Below are positions 1 to 8,704 of a stretch of 64,000 nt of DNA, in pieces. How positions within the stretch are numbered: position 1 is the stretch's first letter; every line of letters starts with the position of its first letter. Made by a program: the position numbers and the translations under genes. The notes beneath the pieces were generated by a model, which saw nothing but the letters and a program-made list of their open reading frames with translations, did no database searches and was not told the DNA's origin. Where the stretch lies: contig NZ_CP047095.1 of NCBI RefSeq assembly GCF_009806575.1, positions 1,096,001 to 1,160,000 of the forward strand, given 5' to 3'. Source of the DNA: Rossellomorea marisflavi. Its GTDB lineage: Bacteria; Bacillota; Bacilli; Bacillales; Bacillaceae_B.

Positions 1-324
1 CTGAGCGGGAAGCGGATCATTCCGGAAGAAATGATCCGGCAGGTGATCAGCCCCGTCCACCGGTCCGGGCAACCGTCCTTCGGCTATTTTTGGTGGCAGA
101 AAGAAGGACAGGGCAGTCACCCACAAAACGAACTGGGCGCAACGCTGCCAGACGGCTCCTTCCAGATCTTCGGTGCCTCCGGCTGCGCCTGTCTCGTCAT
201 CCCGGAGTACCGGGCCGTTGCGGTTCGATTGTTTAATAGTTTGTATGAGGGATATGACTATCTGGCGGATATCCAAGGGTTCGGGGATGAAGTGATGAGA
301 GGGTTGAGAAAGGGAGAGTGCTGA
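1..324 (+). CDS. Serine hydrolase (beta-lactamase-like), C-terminal part
   Basis: An open frame runs from the first base to a TGA at 322-324, so the 5' end lies outside the window. The visible ~107 residues match the C-terminal half of class C beta-lactamase/DD-peptidase-like serine hydrolases: an aromatic-rich stretch (GYFWWQ), a glycine-rich segment (FGASGCACLVIPEY) and a final helix. The catalytic SxxK and YxN motifs would be upstream and cannot be checked. The stop is one base before the next gene, which encodes the same family, so the two are probably co-transcribed and may be a duplicated pair. Substrate is unknown. Confidence 0.7.
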   Translation: MSGKRIIPEEMIRQVISPVHRSGQPSFGYFWWQKEGQGSHPQNELGATLPDGSFQIFGASGCACLVIPEYRAVAVRLFNSLYEGYDYLADIQGFGDEVMRGLRKGEC

Positions 325-325
325 T

Positions 326-1315
326 ATGATTACGCTGACCAACAAAATTACGAACCTTATGAAAACCTATTACGTACCTGGAATGGGTCTCACCATATTG
401 GACAACCAAACCATTTCCACTCTCTCGCTCGGCCTGGCCCAAAGGGACAAAGAGAGCATAACGGAAGACACCCTTTTCCACGCCTGCTCGATTTCCAAAT
501 TCGCGACCTCCATGCTGGTACTGAAGCTATGCCACCAAGGATTGCTCTCACTGGATCATCCCGTTCAAGACTACCTGAGGTCCTGGTCGCTCAAGAGTGG
601 TGATGGCCCCGTTACCCTTCGCCACCTCCTCAGTCATCAGGGGGGAATTGAGGATCCTGAAGGTAGCTTCGGCATTCATCCAGGCCGCCCTGATATGGCA
701 CAGATCCTTAATGGAGAAACGCCTGCATGCCCCGCACGCATTGAGGCAGTCAAGCCGCCAAACCAGGAGTTCATCTATTCAGATGCCGGCTATTGCATCG
801 TCCAACAGGTGGTGGAAGACGTACTGGATATCCCGTTTGAAACGGCGATCGAAGAGCACCTGTTCCGTCCACTGGGAATGAAGCGAAGCATGTACGAGCC
901 GACTTTTCCCATGACCTCTGGACACGAGCCCGATGGCTCCGTCATGAAGGACCGGATACCCCATTATCCGTATGCCGCGGCATCGGGTCTATGGAGCACG
1001 CCTTCCGACTTGATGAAACTCGTGAAGGAGCTCTTCCGTTCTTTAAACGGAGAGGGGATCTTATTTTCCAAAGAGTATGCGATGGACATGATTTCTCCGC
1101 AAGGCGCCGCATCCTGGGCAGGACTTGGCGTGTTCGTGGATGGAGAAGGAAACTCCAAGGAGATTTCTTCCCTCGGTTGGGGAGAAGGGTTTCAGTCCAT
1201 GATGGTCGCCGAGCCATTGGAGGGAAAAGCATGGATCATCATGACAAACGGCAATACGGGCATCCATCAGATGAATGGGCTGATTGGTGATGTGTACCGA
1301 CTACTCACAACATAG
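326..1315 (+). CDS. Serine hydrolase, class C beta-lactamase-like
   Basis: A 329-residue protein of the beta-lactamase/penicillin-binding-like serine hydrolase family. The nucleophile motif S55-I-S-K58 is clear and a Y151-S-D153 motif sits where the family has YxN, with Asp replacing Asn. No signal peptide is visible, so it is probably cytoplasmic and more likely an esterase or peptidase than a resistance beta-lactamase. The ATG at 326 follows a GGGAGAG ribosome site inside the end of the preceding gene, one base after its stop. It belongs to a plus-strand operon with the next two genes. Substrate cannot be read from sequence. Confidence 0.85.
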   Translation: MITLTNKITNLMKTYYVPGMGLTILDNQTISTLSLGLAQRDKESITEDTLFHACSISKFATSMLVLKLCHQGLLSLDHPVQDYLRSWSLKSGDGPVTLRHLLSHQGGIEDPEGSFGIHPGRPDMAQILNGETPACPARIEAVKPPNQEFIYSDAGYCIVQQVVEDVLDIPFETAIEEHLFRPLGMKRSMYEPTFPMTSGHEPDGSVMKDRIPHYPYAAASGLWSTPSDLMKLVKELFRSLNGEGILFSKEYAMDMISPQGAASWAGLGVFVDGEGNSKEISSLGWGEGFQSMMVAEPLEGKAWIIMTNGNTGIHQMNGLIGDVYRLLTT

Positions 1316-1339
1316 CGCTTGGAAAAGGAGGGAAAGACA

Positions 1340-1894
1340 GTGAAGAAGGAATACTTTATCGGCATCGTGCCCCCAGAAGAGTACCTGGAAAGGGTTCAAC
1401 AGTTTCAGAACAGGTGGATGGGAAACGTAGGGGTGGAGCCCCACATCACCCTGAAAGCCCAAGGGGGACTATCGCCTGACCGGAAGTGGCTGGATGAAGT
1501 GAAGGGGGTGGTTTCACGCTTCCGCCCGTTTTCCTTAAGTCTCGGGGAACCGGCTTATTTCGGAGGGATCATCCTATATCTTACTGTCCATTCCCCTGCT
1601 CTCTTTGATCTTCATCGCGAGATTGTCCAGGCTGTGTCCCCTTCACCGGAAGAGATCCGGCAGTACTTTGAACTGGAGGCATTCGTACCGCATCTGACAC
1701 TGGGAAAAGAGCTGTATCCCTCATCGATCCGGGAAGGGGTAGGAAAAACGGATCTTGGCGTCATGGAACACCAGGCTAGAAGTGAGCTCGTCCCGTATCC
1801 TCGTTTTGATGTCACCTCCATTCGGGTGTACGAATTGAATACGGATAAAAAGCAATACGAACCGCTCATCGACCTGCCATTACGCACAGTCTGA
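1340..1894 (+). CDS. 2H phosphoesterase (2'-5' RNA ligase-like)
   Basis: A 184-residue protein with the two signature HxT motifs of the 2H phosphoesterase superfamily, H35-I-T37 and H118-L-T120, about 80 residues apart as expected. Family members act on 2',3'-cyclic or 2'-5' phosphodiester bonds in RNA or nucleotides; the substrate here is unknown. The frame also opens at a TTG at 1319, but GTG at 1340 is chosen because GGAGGG at 1327-1332 lies just upstream of it at good spacing. It sits 24 bases after the serine hydrolase and 19 before the alpha/beta hydrolase in one operon. Confidence 0.8.
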   Translation: MKKEYFIGIVPPEEYLERVQQFQNRWMGNVGVEPHITLKAQGGLSPDRKWLDEVKGVVSRFRPFSLSLGEPAYFGGIILYLTVHSPALFDLHREIVQAVSPSPEEIRQYFELEAFVPHLTLGKELYPSSIREGVGKTDLGVMEHQARSELVPYPRFDVTSIRVYELNTDKKQYEPLIDLPLRTV

Positions 1895-1913
1895 TAAAAA
1901 AAGGAGAACAATC

Positions 1914-2597
1914 ATGGAAAAACTCTATCTGATTCACGGCTTCATGGGAACGGGGCAAGCTCATTTCTCCCACCAGATCGAAGCGTTCAAAGACGACTAT
2001 GACGTCATTGCACTGGATCTTCCCGGGCACGGGAATTCAACCGTAGAGCTTCAAGGAGATTACATAGAAGGCGCCATCCGCTTTGTTGAACAACAGATTG
2101 AACAGCACGGAAAAGGCTATGTGGTCGGTTTGTCACTCGGGGCAACCCTGGCCATCCATCTCGCCCTCCGCACACCGGAACTGATGAAGGGGATCGTCAT
2201 CACCGGCTATTCACCATTCATCCCTGATGAGCTGAAAGGCATCATGGAAGAGCAGCACCGCCATTTCCTCAGCATTGAAGATCACGAGCCGGAAGTGGCC
2301 GCACATTTCAACAACCTGCACGGCGAAAAGTGGAAGAAGATCCGGAGGGTCGTCCTCGACCGGATGACCTACGACTATCCTTCCGTGAGCGCAGCCGACC
2401 TTGCCGCTCTGTCGGTCCCGGCCCTCATCCTGAACGGAAGCATCGACCCCCACGAAGTCGATGCCGTCGCATTCATGAAGAAGGCAAACCCGGCCATCGA
2501 GACGGGGCTCATCCCGGGTGGCAGCCATATTGCCAATATGGACTGTCCTAAAGTATACAATGAAATTTTGCGTGCATTTTTAGAGAAGAAACGGTAA
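1914..2597 (+). CDS. Alpha/beta hydrolase
   Basis: A 227-residue single-domain alpha/beta hydrolase. It has the oxyanion-loop HGF near residue 8, LDLPGHG at 35-40, the nucleophile elbow GLSLG with Ser74, a late Asp in LNGSIDP, and a C-terminal His in GGSHIANMD, so the triad is complete. The layout recalls MenH/BioH-type carboxylic ester hydrolases, but there are no menaquinone or biotin genes nearby and no specific function is assigned. It is the last gene of the operon that starts at the left edge and is followed by a strong terminator. Confidence 0.85.
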   Translation: MEKLYLIHGFMGTGQAHFSHQIEAFKDDYDVIALDLPGHGNSTVELQGDYIEGAIRFVEQQIEQHGKGYVVGLSLGATLAIHLALRTPELMKGIVITGYSPFIPDELKGIMEEQHRHFLSIEDHEPEVAAHFNNLHGEKWKKIRRVVLDRMTYDYPSVSAADLAALSVPALILNGSIDPHEVDAVAFMKKANPAIETGLIPGGSHIANMDCPKVYNEILRAFLEKKR

Positions 2598-2606
2598 AGG
2601 GGAAGG

Positions 2607-2640
2607 GGGATTCCAGGTAGTTGGAATCCCTTTTCTTCTT
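2607..2640 (+). terminator. Rho-independent terminator
   Basis: The 9-bp stem GGGATTCCA / TGGAATCCC has a six-base loop and is followed by TTTTCTTCTT. It ends the operon of the four genes upstream. Confidence 0.9.
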
Positions 2641-2767
2641 AAATTGTTATGCATAGAACAGATATTGATAAGCCCTCCTTATGACCACTCATCCAAAAAA
2701 CCATCTTTGCTTATCAGGAAAAATCTTCTATTCTTAAACTAGAATCATAGCCGGAGGAGTGGAAAGT

Positions 2768-3748
2768 ATGAGAGCAGTTGTGGTGAAGGAATATGGAGAT
2801 GTGACGGGAATGTACCTAGAAGAGGTGGACAGGCCGGTTCCAGGTGCGGGGGAGGTACTCGTACGGGTGGTGAAGACGAGCGTCAATTTTGCCGACATCA
2901 AAGCGCGCCGCGGAGGGAAGGGAAACAAGGTTCCATTTATTCCGGGGCTTGATGCTGCGGGCATCGTGGAAGAGATCGGAGAAGGATGCAGGAGCGTATC
3001 CGTCGGTCAGCGGGTCATCTGTTTCCCGGATAACGGCTCGTATGCGGAATATGTCATCGTCCGCGAGGTTTTGGTGTTTCCAATACCTGATGAGATGAAC
3101 ATGACCGTTGCAGCCGCAAGCCCCGTCGTCTCCTTTCTGAGCCATCGCCTGCTGACGGATGTGGCCCGTATGGTGAAGGGGGAATCCGTCCTGATCCATG
3201 CAGCGGCAGGTGGGGTCGGAACCACTGCGGCACGCCTGGCGAAGCAGCTCGGTGCGGGTCTCGTGATCGGAACGGTAGGAAGCGAGGAAAAAGCAGGAAT
3301 CGCCCGTGAAGCAGGAGTGGACGAGGTCATCCTCTACAAGGAAGAAGACTTTGCCCAACGGGTGAACGAGCTCACGAATGGAAACGGAGTCGATATCGTC
3401 CTGGATTCCATATCAGGTGAGGTCACGGAGCGAAGCCTCACCTGTCTCGCCCCCTACGGAAGGCTCGTTCACTTCGGCAACGCTGGAGGACCTCCCGGCA
3501 TGATCCGGTCGGTCGATCTTCACTCAAGCTGCCGCTCCATACTGGGATTCAGCCTCGGTACCACCCGGAAAAAAAGACCGGAAACCCTGCAAGAAACGGC
3601 CGCTGCCGTGATCCCTATGCTTTCATCAGGCCGATTGACCGTGGATGTAGGTCATGAGTTCAGTTTGAGCGACATTCAAGAAGCGCACGTGCTCATGGAG
3701 AACAGGGGGAGTAAAGGGAAGATTGTCATTCTTGTTGGAGAGGAGTAA
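2768..3748 (+). CDS. Quinone oxidoreductase-like MDR family enzyme
   Basis: A 326-residue medium-chain dehydrogenase/reductase without the zinc-binding cysteines, of the NADPH:quinone oxidoreductase type. It begins MRAVVVKEYGD, carries the Rossmann motif AAAGGVGTTAARLAKQLGA near residues 145-163, and ends with the MENRGSKGKIVI segment typical of this subfamily. Such enzymes reduce quinones or enones with NADPH in the cytosol. ATG at 2768 is preferred to the in-frame GTG at 2759 because GGAGG at 2753-2757 is ten bases from ATG but only one from GTG. It is monocistronic by position. Confidence 0.85.
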   Translation: MRAVVVKEYGDVTGMYLEEVDRPVPGAGEVLVRVVKTSVNFADIKARRGGKGNKVPFIPGLDAAGIVEEIGEGCRSVSVGQRVICFPDNGSYAEYVIVREVLVFPIPDEMNMTVAAASPVVSFLSHRLLTDVARMVKGESVLIHAAAGGVGTTAARLAKQLGAGLVIGTVGSEEKAGIAREAGVDEVILYKEEDFAQRVNELTNGNGVDIVLDSISGEVTERSLTCLAPYGRLVHFGNAGGPPGMIRSVDLHSSCRSILGFSLGTTRKKRPETLQETAAAVIPMLSSGRLTVDVGHEFSLSDIQEAHVLMENRGSKGKIVILVGEE

Positions 3749-3810
3749 TGACAATCATCTGTGGGATAGATAAACCACTTGCCTCATCATGAATCATTCC
3801 AAGTATTCCC

Positions 3811-4296
3811 TCAAATGGTCACATCCCCCCGGTTTTCAACCATTGTAATGAACTCGGCGCTGCGGGTGCGGAAGTCATCTGCTTTCCGGAACCCAAGCTT
3901 TTCATACACAGCAATGGCGCGTTTATTGAACGTCGCCACGGACAGTCTGATCGGCAAGGACGTATCCCTCCGGATCGCATTTAAAATGAAGGCAGTGAAG
4001 GTAGCGCCCGTTCCTTTCCCGGTGAATGTCGGATTCATGCCGAGTCCGAAATCGACATGATCGTCCGGATAGACACCAAACTCATGGCCGATGGGGACCT
4101 GGGCGGAAGAACCGGTACAGAAGAATCCGTATATTTGCCCCGACTCATCCAGGACCAGGCGATATTCACCGCCTGAAAGCTCCGCCACGGCTTCTTCCGA
4201 CCTTTCATTTTCATAAAAGTCATAGGGTGGTTCATATTTCCACGCGAGGATTTCCTCCGCTGCTTCCCTGTTCAATTCTGTGATCGTCCAGTTCAT
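3811..4296 (-). CDS. GNAT family N-acetyltransferase
   Basis: A 161-residue GNAT-fold protein. The acetyl-CoA binding region is seen as GLGMNPTFTGKGTGATFTAF followed by the typical late strand and helix around VATFNKRAIAVYEKLGF. The family transfers acetyl groups from acetyl-CoA to amines; substrate is not predictable. Its ATG overlaps the stop of the upstream nucleotidyltransferase gene by four bases (ATGA), so the two are translationally coupled. The gene converges on the MDR enzyme with 62 bases between the two stops and no clear terminator. Confidence 0.85.
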   Translation of the reverse strand: MNWTITELNREAAEEILAWKYEPPYDFYENERSEEAVAELSGGEYRLVLDESGQIYGFFCTGSSAQVPIGHEFGVYPDDHVDFGLGMNPTFTGKGTGATFTAFILNAIRRDTSLPIRLSVATFNKRAIAVYEKLGFRKADDFRTRSAEFITMVENRGDVTI

Positions 4297-5114
4297 TGAT
4301 CTTGCTCCTCTCTATGTACAACAAGCCAGCGTTCGGCTTCTGTCACCATCCAATCCCCAAATTCGTTCAGGAATCGGATGACCTCTTCTGGATCACGCAC
4401 CGGATTGATTGTATATTCCACAGCTTGCCTCATTTCCATTTCCTTCTCAGGGTAATGCGATGAGAATAGCTGATACGCAGGATACAGGTCGCGGGTGTAG
4501 GTTCTTTCTTCCTCAATCACAAAGGCCATTCCGCACCGGATGATCAGCTTCATGATCCACGTGCAGCAGTCCATCACATCGTCCGGGTCTTCATTTCCCT
4601 TCAGATCATTTACCGCAAGGACAATCTGGTCGGAAATGGATGCGATATGGTCACGGGCAAGCTCCGCATCTGGACGGAAGTCAGGGAGAACAGGCTGGAG
4701 GTTCTCGCCATAAAGGTGCACGCCATACACCTTGATCATAAACGAAATCAGGTGGAAGCGCCGGGGCTCGAAGAGTTCATTCAGCGTGCATACGGCAAAC
4801 TCGACCCCGTTGATCAGCGGGTGTGAACCGGTGTCCAATGCTTGCAGGCGGGATTTGGTTACATCCGTCCACGGTTGATGGGTGACCACCAGCAGGTCGA
4901 TGTCCGAAATCCCTTTCACCCCGAGCCCCCTCGGCAGTGATCCCCTCAGATACACGCTGTGAATCATATCCCCAAACCCGTCAGCGATTCGTTCCGTCAG
5001 TTCTTCCACCACAGGCCTGAAAGTGGGATGCACCCGTTCCAGACTCGACTCATTCACGAATACGCCGTTTTCATCCACCCGGCAGACCGAGCCAATCGAT
5101 TGAAGTTTAATCAA
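4293..5114 (-). CDS. Nucleotidyltransferase domain protein
   Basis: A 273-residue protein with the Pol-beta-type nucleotidyltransferase signature: G58-S59 followed by D71-I-D73 in the segment RGSLPRGLGVKGISDIDLL. The rest is largely helical with no second domain I recognise; aminoglycoside adenylyltransferase-like enzymes and tRNA-type transferases share this core, so the substrate is open. The frame could extend to 5318, but a TTG at 5114 is chosen because AAAAGGAGG lies about seven bases upstream on the minus strand, and the longer reading would overlap the divergent gene's promoter. It is coupled to the GNAT gene. Confidence 0.75.
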   Translation of the reverse strand: MIKLQSIGSVCRVDENGVFVNESSLERVHPTFRPVVEELTERIADGFGDMIHSVYLRGSLPRGLGVKGISDIDLLVVTHQPWTDVTKSRLQALDTGSHPLINGVEFAVCTLNELFEPRRFHLISFMIKVYGVHLYGENLQPVLPDFRPDAELARDHIASISDQIVLAVNDLKGNEDPDDVMDCCTWIMKLIIRCGMAFVIEEERTYTRDLYPAYQLFSSHYPEKEMEMRQAVEYTINPVRDPEEVIRFLNEFGDWMVTEAERWLVVHREEQDQ

Positions 5115-5202
5115 AGATGTTTCCTCCTTTTTGTAATAAAATCTGTATTTGGAAAATGCTTCTGCTATTATTTTAATAGAAAAGAAGAGGAGGCGGGGGG
5201 AA

Positions 5203-5541
5203 TTGGAGATAAAAACCATAGAAAATGCTTTGCGGATAGCGTGGTCCATCAAGTCCAGCTCGAAGTGGGTCGAGGAGAATCCGGCGAGAGGGCAGTGCGG
5301 GGTGACGGCTCTCGTCATCCATGATCATCTGGGAGGTGAAATCGCCAAAACCCCGATCGAAGGAAGTTGGCATTTTTACAATATGATAGACGGCGTCCGT
5401 CAAGATTTCACGGTTTCACAGTTTGATTGCATCCCCGACTACGAGGACCGACGATCCTCAAGAGACGAAGCATATGCCGATACAAATGAAGAGCAGTACA
5501 TCTATCTTAATAAAGCGTTCCAACTGGAAATCAGCCGGTGA
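5203..5541 (+). CDS. YunG-like conserved protein
   Basis: A 112-residue protein that resembles the Bacillus YunG family: WSIKSSSKW, a conserved NPARGQCGVTALVIHDHLGG core with one Cys, then HFYN and DFTVSQF motifs. The Cys, His and Asp/Asn pattern suggests a papain- or transglutaminase-like fold, but no reaction is established to my knowledge. TTG at 5203 is chosen because AGGAGG at 5189-5194 precedes it at good spacing; an upstream ATG at 5149 has no ribosome site. Its stop overlaps the GTG of the metallophosphatase by three bases, so both are co-translated. Confidence 0.65.
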   Translation: MEIKTIENALRIAWSIKSSSKWVEENPARGQCGVTALVIHDHLGGEIAKTPIEGSWHFYNMIDGVRQDFTVSQFDCIPDYEDRRSSRDEAYADTNEEQYIYLNKAFQLEISR

Positions 5542-6341
5542 AGAAATGGATTGTAGTAAGTGGAATCGTCCTTCTTCTGGGATTGTTTTGCTACTTTCAA
5601 AATAATGCCCTTGTCACCACGAAGCTTGAAATAGAGTCTTCAAAAATCCCGAAATCATTCAATGGCTATCGGATCGTCCAGCTTTCCGATCTTCATGGAA
5701 AGTCATTCGGACCCAATCAGGACAGGTTGATACAAAAGGTGAAGGAATCTGAGCCTGATTTGATAGTATTCACAGGAGATCTTGTCGACGCAAAGCGATA
5801 TGATCCAGGTCCCGGACTCACCCTCCTAAAGGAACTCTCCACCCTTGCACCGGTATACATCATTTCAGGAAATCACGAATGGTGGTCAGGCCGGTGGGAG
5901 GAACTGAGGGAGGAAGTGGGAGAAACAGGCGCCGTCCTCCTCGAGGATGATGCGGTCACCATCACGGAGAATGGGGAAGAAATCCGGCTCCTCTTTGTGG
6001 ATGACCCTGCCGGTGGAGATGTGCCAGCTGCCCTTCAGTCAGTTGGAAAGGAAAAAGGGTTCAACATCCTTCTTTCTCATAGACCGGAGCTCTTCAATCT
6101 CTATAAAGAATACGGAATGGATCTTGTACTGAGCGGTCATGCCCACGGCGGCCAGGTCCGTCTGCCGTTCATCGGAGGAATGGTGGCTCCTGACCAAGGG
6201 ATGTTTCCTGAATATACGGAGGGCCTCTATAAGGATGGAGACACAAGTATGGTCGTCAATCGAGGACTCGGCAACAGCATCATTCCACTCCGGATTTTCA
6301 ATCGCCCCGAGGTAGTCGAGATCACGCTTTTGGCAAAATAA
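5538..6341 (+). CDS. Membrane-anchored metallophosphoesterase (YkuE/YaeI-like)
   Basis: A 267-residue calcineurin-like metallophosphoesterase. Residues 4-20 form a hydrophobic N-terminal anchor, then the metal-binding motifs follow in order: D51-L-H53, G80-D81, G111-N-H113, H181, and G200-H-A-H-G-G205. The family acts outside or at the membrane on phosphate esters; YaeI/YkuE relatives are membrane-linked phosphodiesterases. The GTG start at 5538 overlaps the TGA of the YunG-like gene, and the HEAT-repeat gene follows after 19 bases, so the three appear to form one operon. Confidence 0.85.
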   Translation: MKKWIVVSGIVLLLGLFCYFQNNALVTTKLEIESSKIPKSFNGYRIVQLSDLHGKSFGPNQDRLIQKVKESEPDLIVFTGDLVDAKRYDPGPGLTLLKELSTLAPVYIISGNHEWWSGRWEELREEVGETGAVLLEDDAVTITENGEEIRLLFVDDPAGGDVPAALQSVGKEKGFNILLSHRPELFNLYKEYGMDLVLSGHAHGGQVRLPFIGGMVAPDQGMFPEYTEGLYKDGDTSMVVNRGLGNSIIPLRIFNRPEVVEITLLAK

Positions 6342-6360
6342 ACGAAAGGGAGGGAATGGG

Positions 6361-7845
6361 ATGAAGAATACACAGCATGAAAGAGACCTCTCGCAGGTCC
6401 CTGATCAATTCCAACAGCTGCTCACACGGAAAAAAGAAAAAGCAGCAAGAGAGCTCCACACCTATGTGAGCACATTAGTCAGCACGGACCTCATCAGGCT
6501 CGATGTCCTTTTCCGGGAACGCACGTCCATGGATTGGTCCCGGGACTGGTCCCGGAAAGATCCGCTGACCCTTTTGCCGCGAAGCGTAAGTGAAGATATG
6601 AAGAAGACCATTCTTAGCCTCGCTACCTTTCATCCAAACGGCTATTTTCGCGAACGGGCACTGAGAGCACATGAAGAATTGGATTCCATTCTCTCATTAC
6701 CATTTTTACTCTTGCGCTGCATGGATTGGGTAAAGGAAGTCAGGGAAGTCGCGAACCATCTCGTCCGGTCAAAGATCAGACCGGAGCATGCCACTTCGTT
6801 CGTCGACCATTTGCCGATCCTGTTTAAATGGAGAGAATCAGAGCGGGCAGATAAGGGGTTGCTTGAGGTGATCTTCTCCATGCTCACGGAAGAAGGAGCC
6901 GCCCTTATTAAAGGGACGTCATCCAACCATCCGAGAATCCGCCATTTCAGCTACAGATCGATCCTTCAAGGGGGCCGGGCTACACAGTGCCAGCTCATAG
7001 AGTGGATGAAGAGGGAGTCAGAGCCGCATTCCAGGCTTCTGCTTTACCGTTCATTCACGCAAAACGTGACGGAGGATGCCTTCAAGGCTGCCTATCCCGT
7101 CTTGAAACACGACCGCTTTCCTCAAATCAGGGCGGATGTCTTAAGGCGCTATCATTCCATGCATCCAGAAGATGAGAATGAAGTCAGGAATGCCCTATTT
7201 GACCGGAGCGGTATGATCCGTTCCGTCGCCCGCTACCTTATGAAGGAAAACGGAGTCGCCGATCTTGCCGCTATTTACCGGGAGGCCATCCAGGCAGGAA
7301 CCTCTCTTAGGGGAGCCATCCTGGGTCTGGGTGAAACAGGAGATGCGGGTGATGCAGAGAGGATCCTTCCTTTTCTGGAAAGAAGTGAGCCGGAAATCGT
7401 CAAGGCCTCGATCCGTTCACTTGGTTTCATCGGAGGCGGATGTTATCAGGAGGAGCTGATCGACCTGTTGGATCATGAGCATAGAGGGGTGGCAAAGGAA
7501 GCGAGAAGAGCGCTGCAATACACCGGGTATGATGCGTTCGAAGATAGGATTTACGGGGTGTATGCCGGGGCTTCCACTATTCATACGGCTTTGCAGTGTG
7601 CCGTTCTACTGGGGACCCTTCCAAAATGGAAGGGGATCCGCTACAGTATCGAAATGAGCGCATCAACTGAGCCGGCCATCCGGGAACTCGGTCGCCACCA
7701 GGTGGACAGATGGCTCAGGACCTTTAACAAAACCTTCACTGTCCCGACCTCTGACAAAAAGCATCGCATCAAGGAAGCCTTGCAAAGGCACGGTGATGCG
7801 TTACCCCCGGATGTTCAGCGTGAACTTGCTTTTTGTCTTAAATAG
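6361..7845 (+). CDS. HEAT-repeat protein
   Basis: A 494-residue cytoplasmic protein built of paired helices. The C-terminal half shows recognisable HEAT/PBS-lyase-type units, such as LGLGETGDAGDAERILPFL and the SIRSLGFIGGGCYQEELIDLL region near residues 325-370. There is no catalytic motif. Such alpha-solenoids are usually scaffolds for protein or nucleic acid binding; Bacillus AlkC/AlkD-like DNA glycosylases also use HEAT repeats, but the diagnostic residues cannot be checked here. A ribosome site (GGGAGG) precedes ATG 6361. The end overlaps the convergent membrane-protein gene by 31 bases. Confidence 0.75.
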   Translation: MKNTQHERDLSQVPDQFQQLLTRKKEKAARELHTYVSTLVSTDLIRLDVLFRERTSMDWSRDWSRKDPLTLLPRSVSEDMKKTILSLATFHPNGYFRERALRAHEELDSILSLPFLLLRCMDWVKEVREVANHLVRSKIRPEHATSFVDHLPILFKWRESERADKGLLEVIFSMLTEEGAALIKGTSSNHPRIRHFSYRSILQGGRATQCQLIEWMKRESEPHSRLLLYRSFTQNVTEDAFKAAYPVLKHDRFPQIRADVLRRYHSMHPEDENEVRNALFDRSGMIRSVARYLMKENGVADLAAIYREAIQAGTSLRGAILGLGETGDAGDAERILPFLERSEPEIVKASIRSLGFIGGGCYQEELIDLLDHEHRGVAKEARRALQYTGYDAFEDRIYGVYAGASTIHTALQCAVLLGTLPKWKGIRYSIEMSASTEPAIRELGRHQVDRWLRTFNKTFTVPTSDKKHRIKEALQRHGDALPPDVQRELAFCLK

Positions 7846-8120
7846 GATCGTCTTCCGCTGAAATAGGACATGATCCCGAAAAGTGTCACGACAGCAGAAC
7901 TCCCGCCCATTACATAAACAGCTCCGAAGTCAGGTGGAAGGCCGGTCGCGAGCCACACTTCATAGGCGAAAAACGGGATCAGGAAAAGGCACGGGAGGCC
8001 AAATAAGAGCAGAACAAGATGCTTCCCGACTTCATGCCACGGTTTTGCTTCCACCCATGCAAACCCCCTGAAGAGCAACAAAACCGTGATGAATGACAGA
8101 CAAGCTAGAATCATAGCCAT
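7815..8120 (-). CDS. Small three-helix membrane protein
   Basis: A 101-residue protein with about three hydrophobic segments (residues 2-18, 34-54, 68-87) and a basic C-terminal tail (GRRSYLRQKASSR). No family is recognised. The start is placed at ATG 8120 because AAAGGAG lies about eight bases upstream; a second ATG follows at 8114. It runs convergent to the HEAT-repeat gene and overlaps its last 31 bases, and its promoter must overlap that of the divergent yjdF unit. Confidence 0.55.
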   Translation of the reverse strand: MAMILACLSFITVLLLFRGFAWVEAKPWHEVGKHLVLLLFGLPCLFLIPFFAYEVWLATGLPPDFGAVYVMGGSSAVVTLFGIMSYFSGRRSYLRQKASSR

Positions 8121-8139
8121 AGGAGTCTCTCCTTTCAGG

Positions 8140-8169
8140 ATGACATCCATTATACAAAAATAGTATAAT
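8140..8169 (+). promoter_or_regulatory. SigA-type promoter of yjdF
   Basis: A perfect TATAAT at 8164-8169 is preceded 18 bases upstream by ATGACA at 8140-8145, a weak match to TTGACA. Transcription would start near 8176, just before the structured leader. Confidence 0.6.
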
Positions 8170-8182
8170 GGAAATGAAATGT

Positions 8183-8280
8183 AAAAACACGATCCGGTTG
8201 GTAGTCCGGATGCACGCTTGGCGTGTCAGTAACCTTCCCCTCCTCGGGATGTCCATCATTTCAGTAAACAAAGAGGAGGG
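8183..8280 (+). ncRNA. yjdF-type (azaaromatic) riboswitch
   Basis: The leader between promoter and yjdF folds into stacked helices: ATCCGG 8192-8197 with CCGGAT 8206-8211, and CACGC 8213-8217 with GCGTG 8221-8225. CCCTCCTC at 8238-8245 is perfectly complementary to the Shine-Dalgarno GAGGAGGG at 8273-8280. From established knowledge, the yjdF RNA motif occupies this position before yjdF in Firmicutes and binds azaaromatic compounds to control translation. The class is inferred from the downstream gene and the architecture; an Rfam covariance search was not run. Confidence 0.75.
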
Positions 8281-8287
8281 AATCGTT

Positions 8288-8698
8288 ATGACCTTAACGA
8301 TTTACCATGATGGTCAGTACTGGGTCGGCATAGTCGAAGTAGTGGAGAGAGGCAAGCTTAAGGCCTTCCGCCATGTATTCGGCACCGAACCGAAAGAGGA
8401 AGACATCCTGTTATTCATTCATGGAAGATTATCCAGGCTGCTGGACGAATCATCACAGCCCGGAGTTGGAGTGGCAGCTAAGAAGCGTGGACCTATCAAT
8501 CCGAAACGCATGCAGCGCCTTGCCGCCAAAGAAATGAAAAAAGGAATTTCGACCAAAGCCCAGGAAGCCATGAAAGAAGCGCTTGAACACAAAAAAGTAC
8601 AAGCGAAGATTGAGAATCGTATCGAACGGGATAGGATTCAACAGCTGAAATACGAGAAAAAGAAACAAAAAGCAAAAGCACGTCATCGCGGGAAGTAG
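8288..8698 (+). CDS. yjdF: YjdF family protein (DUF2992)
   Basis: A 136-residue protein with an N-terminal beta-rich part (MTLTIYHDGQYWVGIVEV) and a long, strongly charged C-terminal helix rich in Lys, Arg and Glu, with the motif KKRGPINPKRMQRLAAKEM near residues 60-78. This matches the YjdF/DUF2992 family, whose biochemical role is unknown; the link to azaaromatic ligands comes from its riboswitch. ATG 8288 is fixed by GAGGAGGG at 8273-8280. The gene stands alone, between its riboswitch and a strong terminator. Confidence 0.85.
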   Translation: MTLTIYHDGQYWVGIVEVVERGKLKAFRHVFGTEPKEEDILLFIHGRLSRLLDESSQPGVGVAAKKRGPINPKRMQRLAAKEMKKGISTKAQEAMKEALEHKKVQAKIENRIERDRIQQLKYEKKKQKAKARHRGK

Positions 8699-8704
8699 AG
8701 CCGG

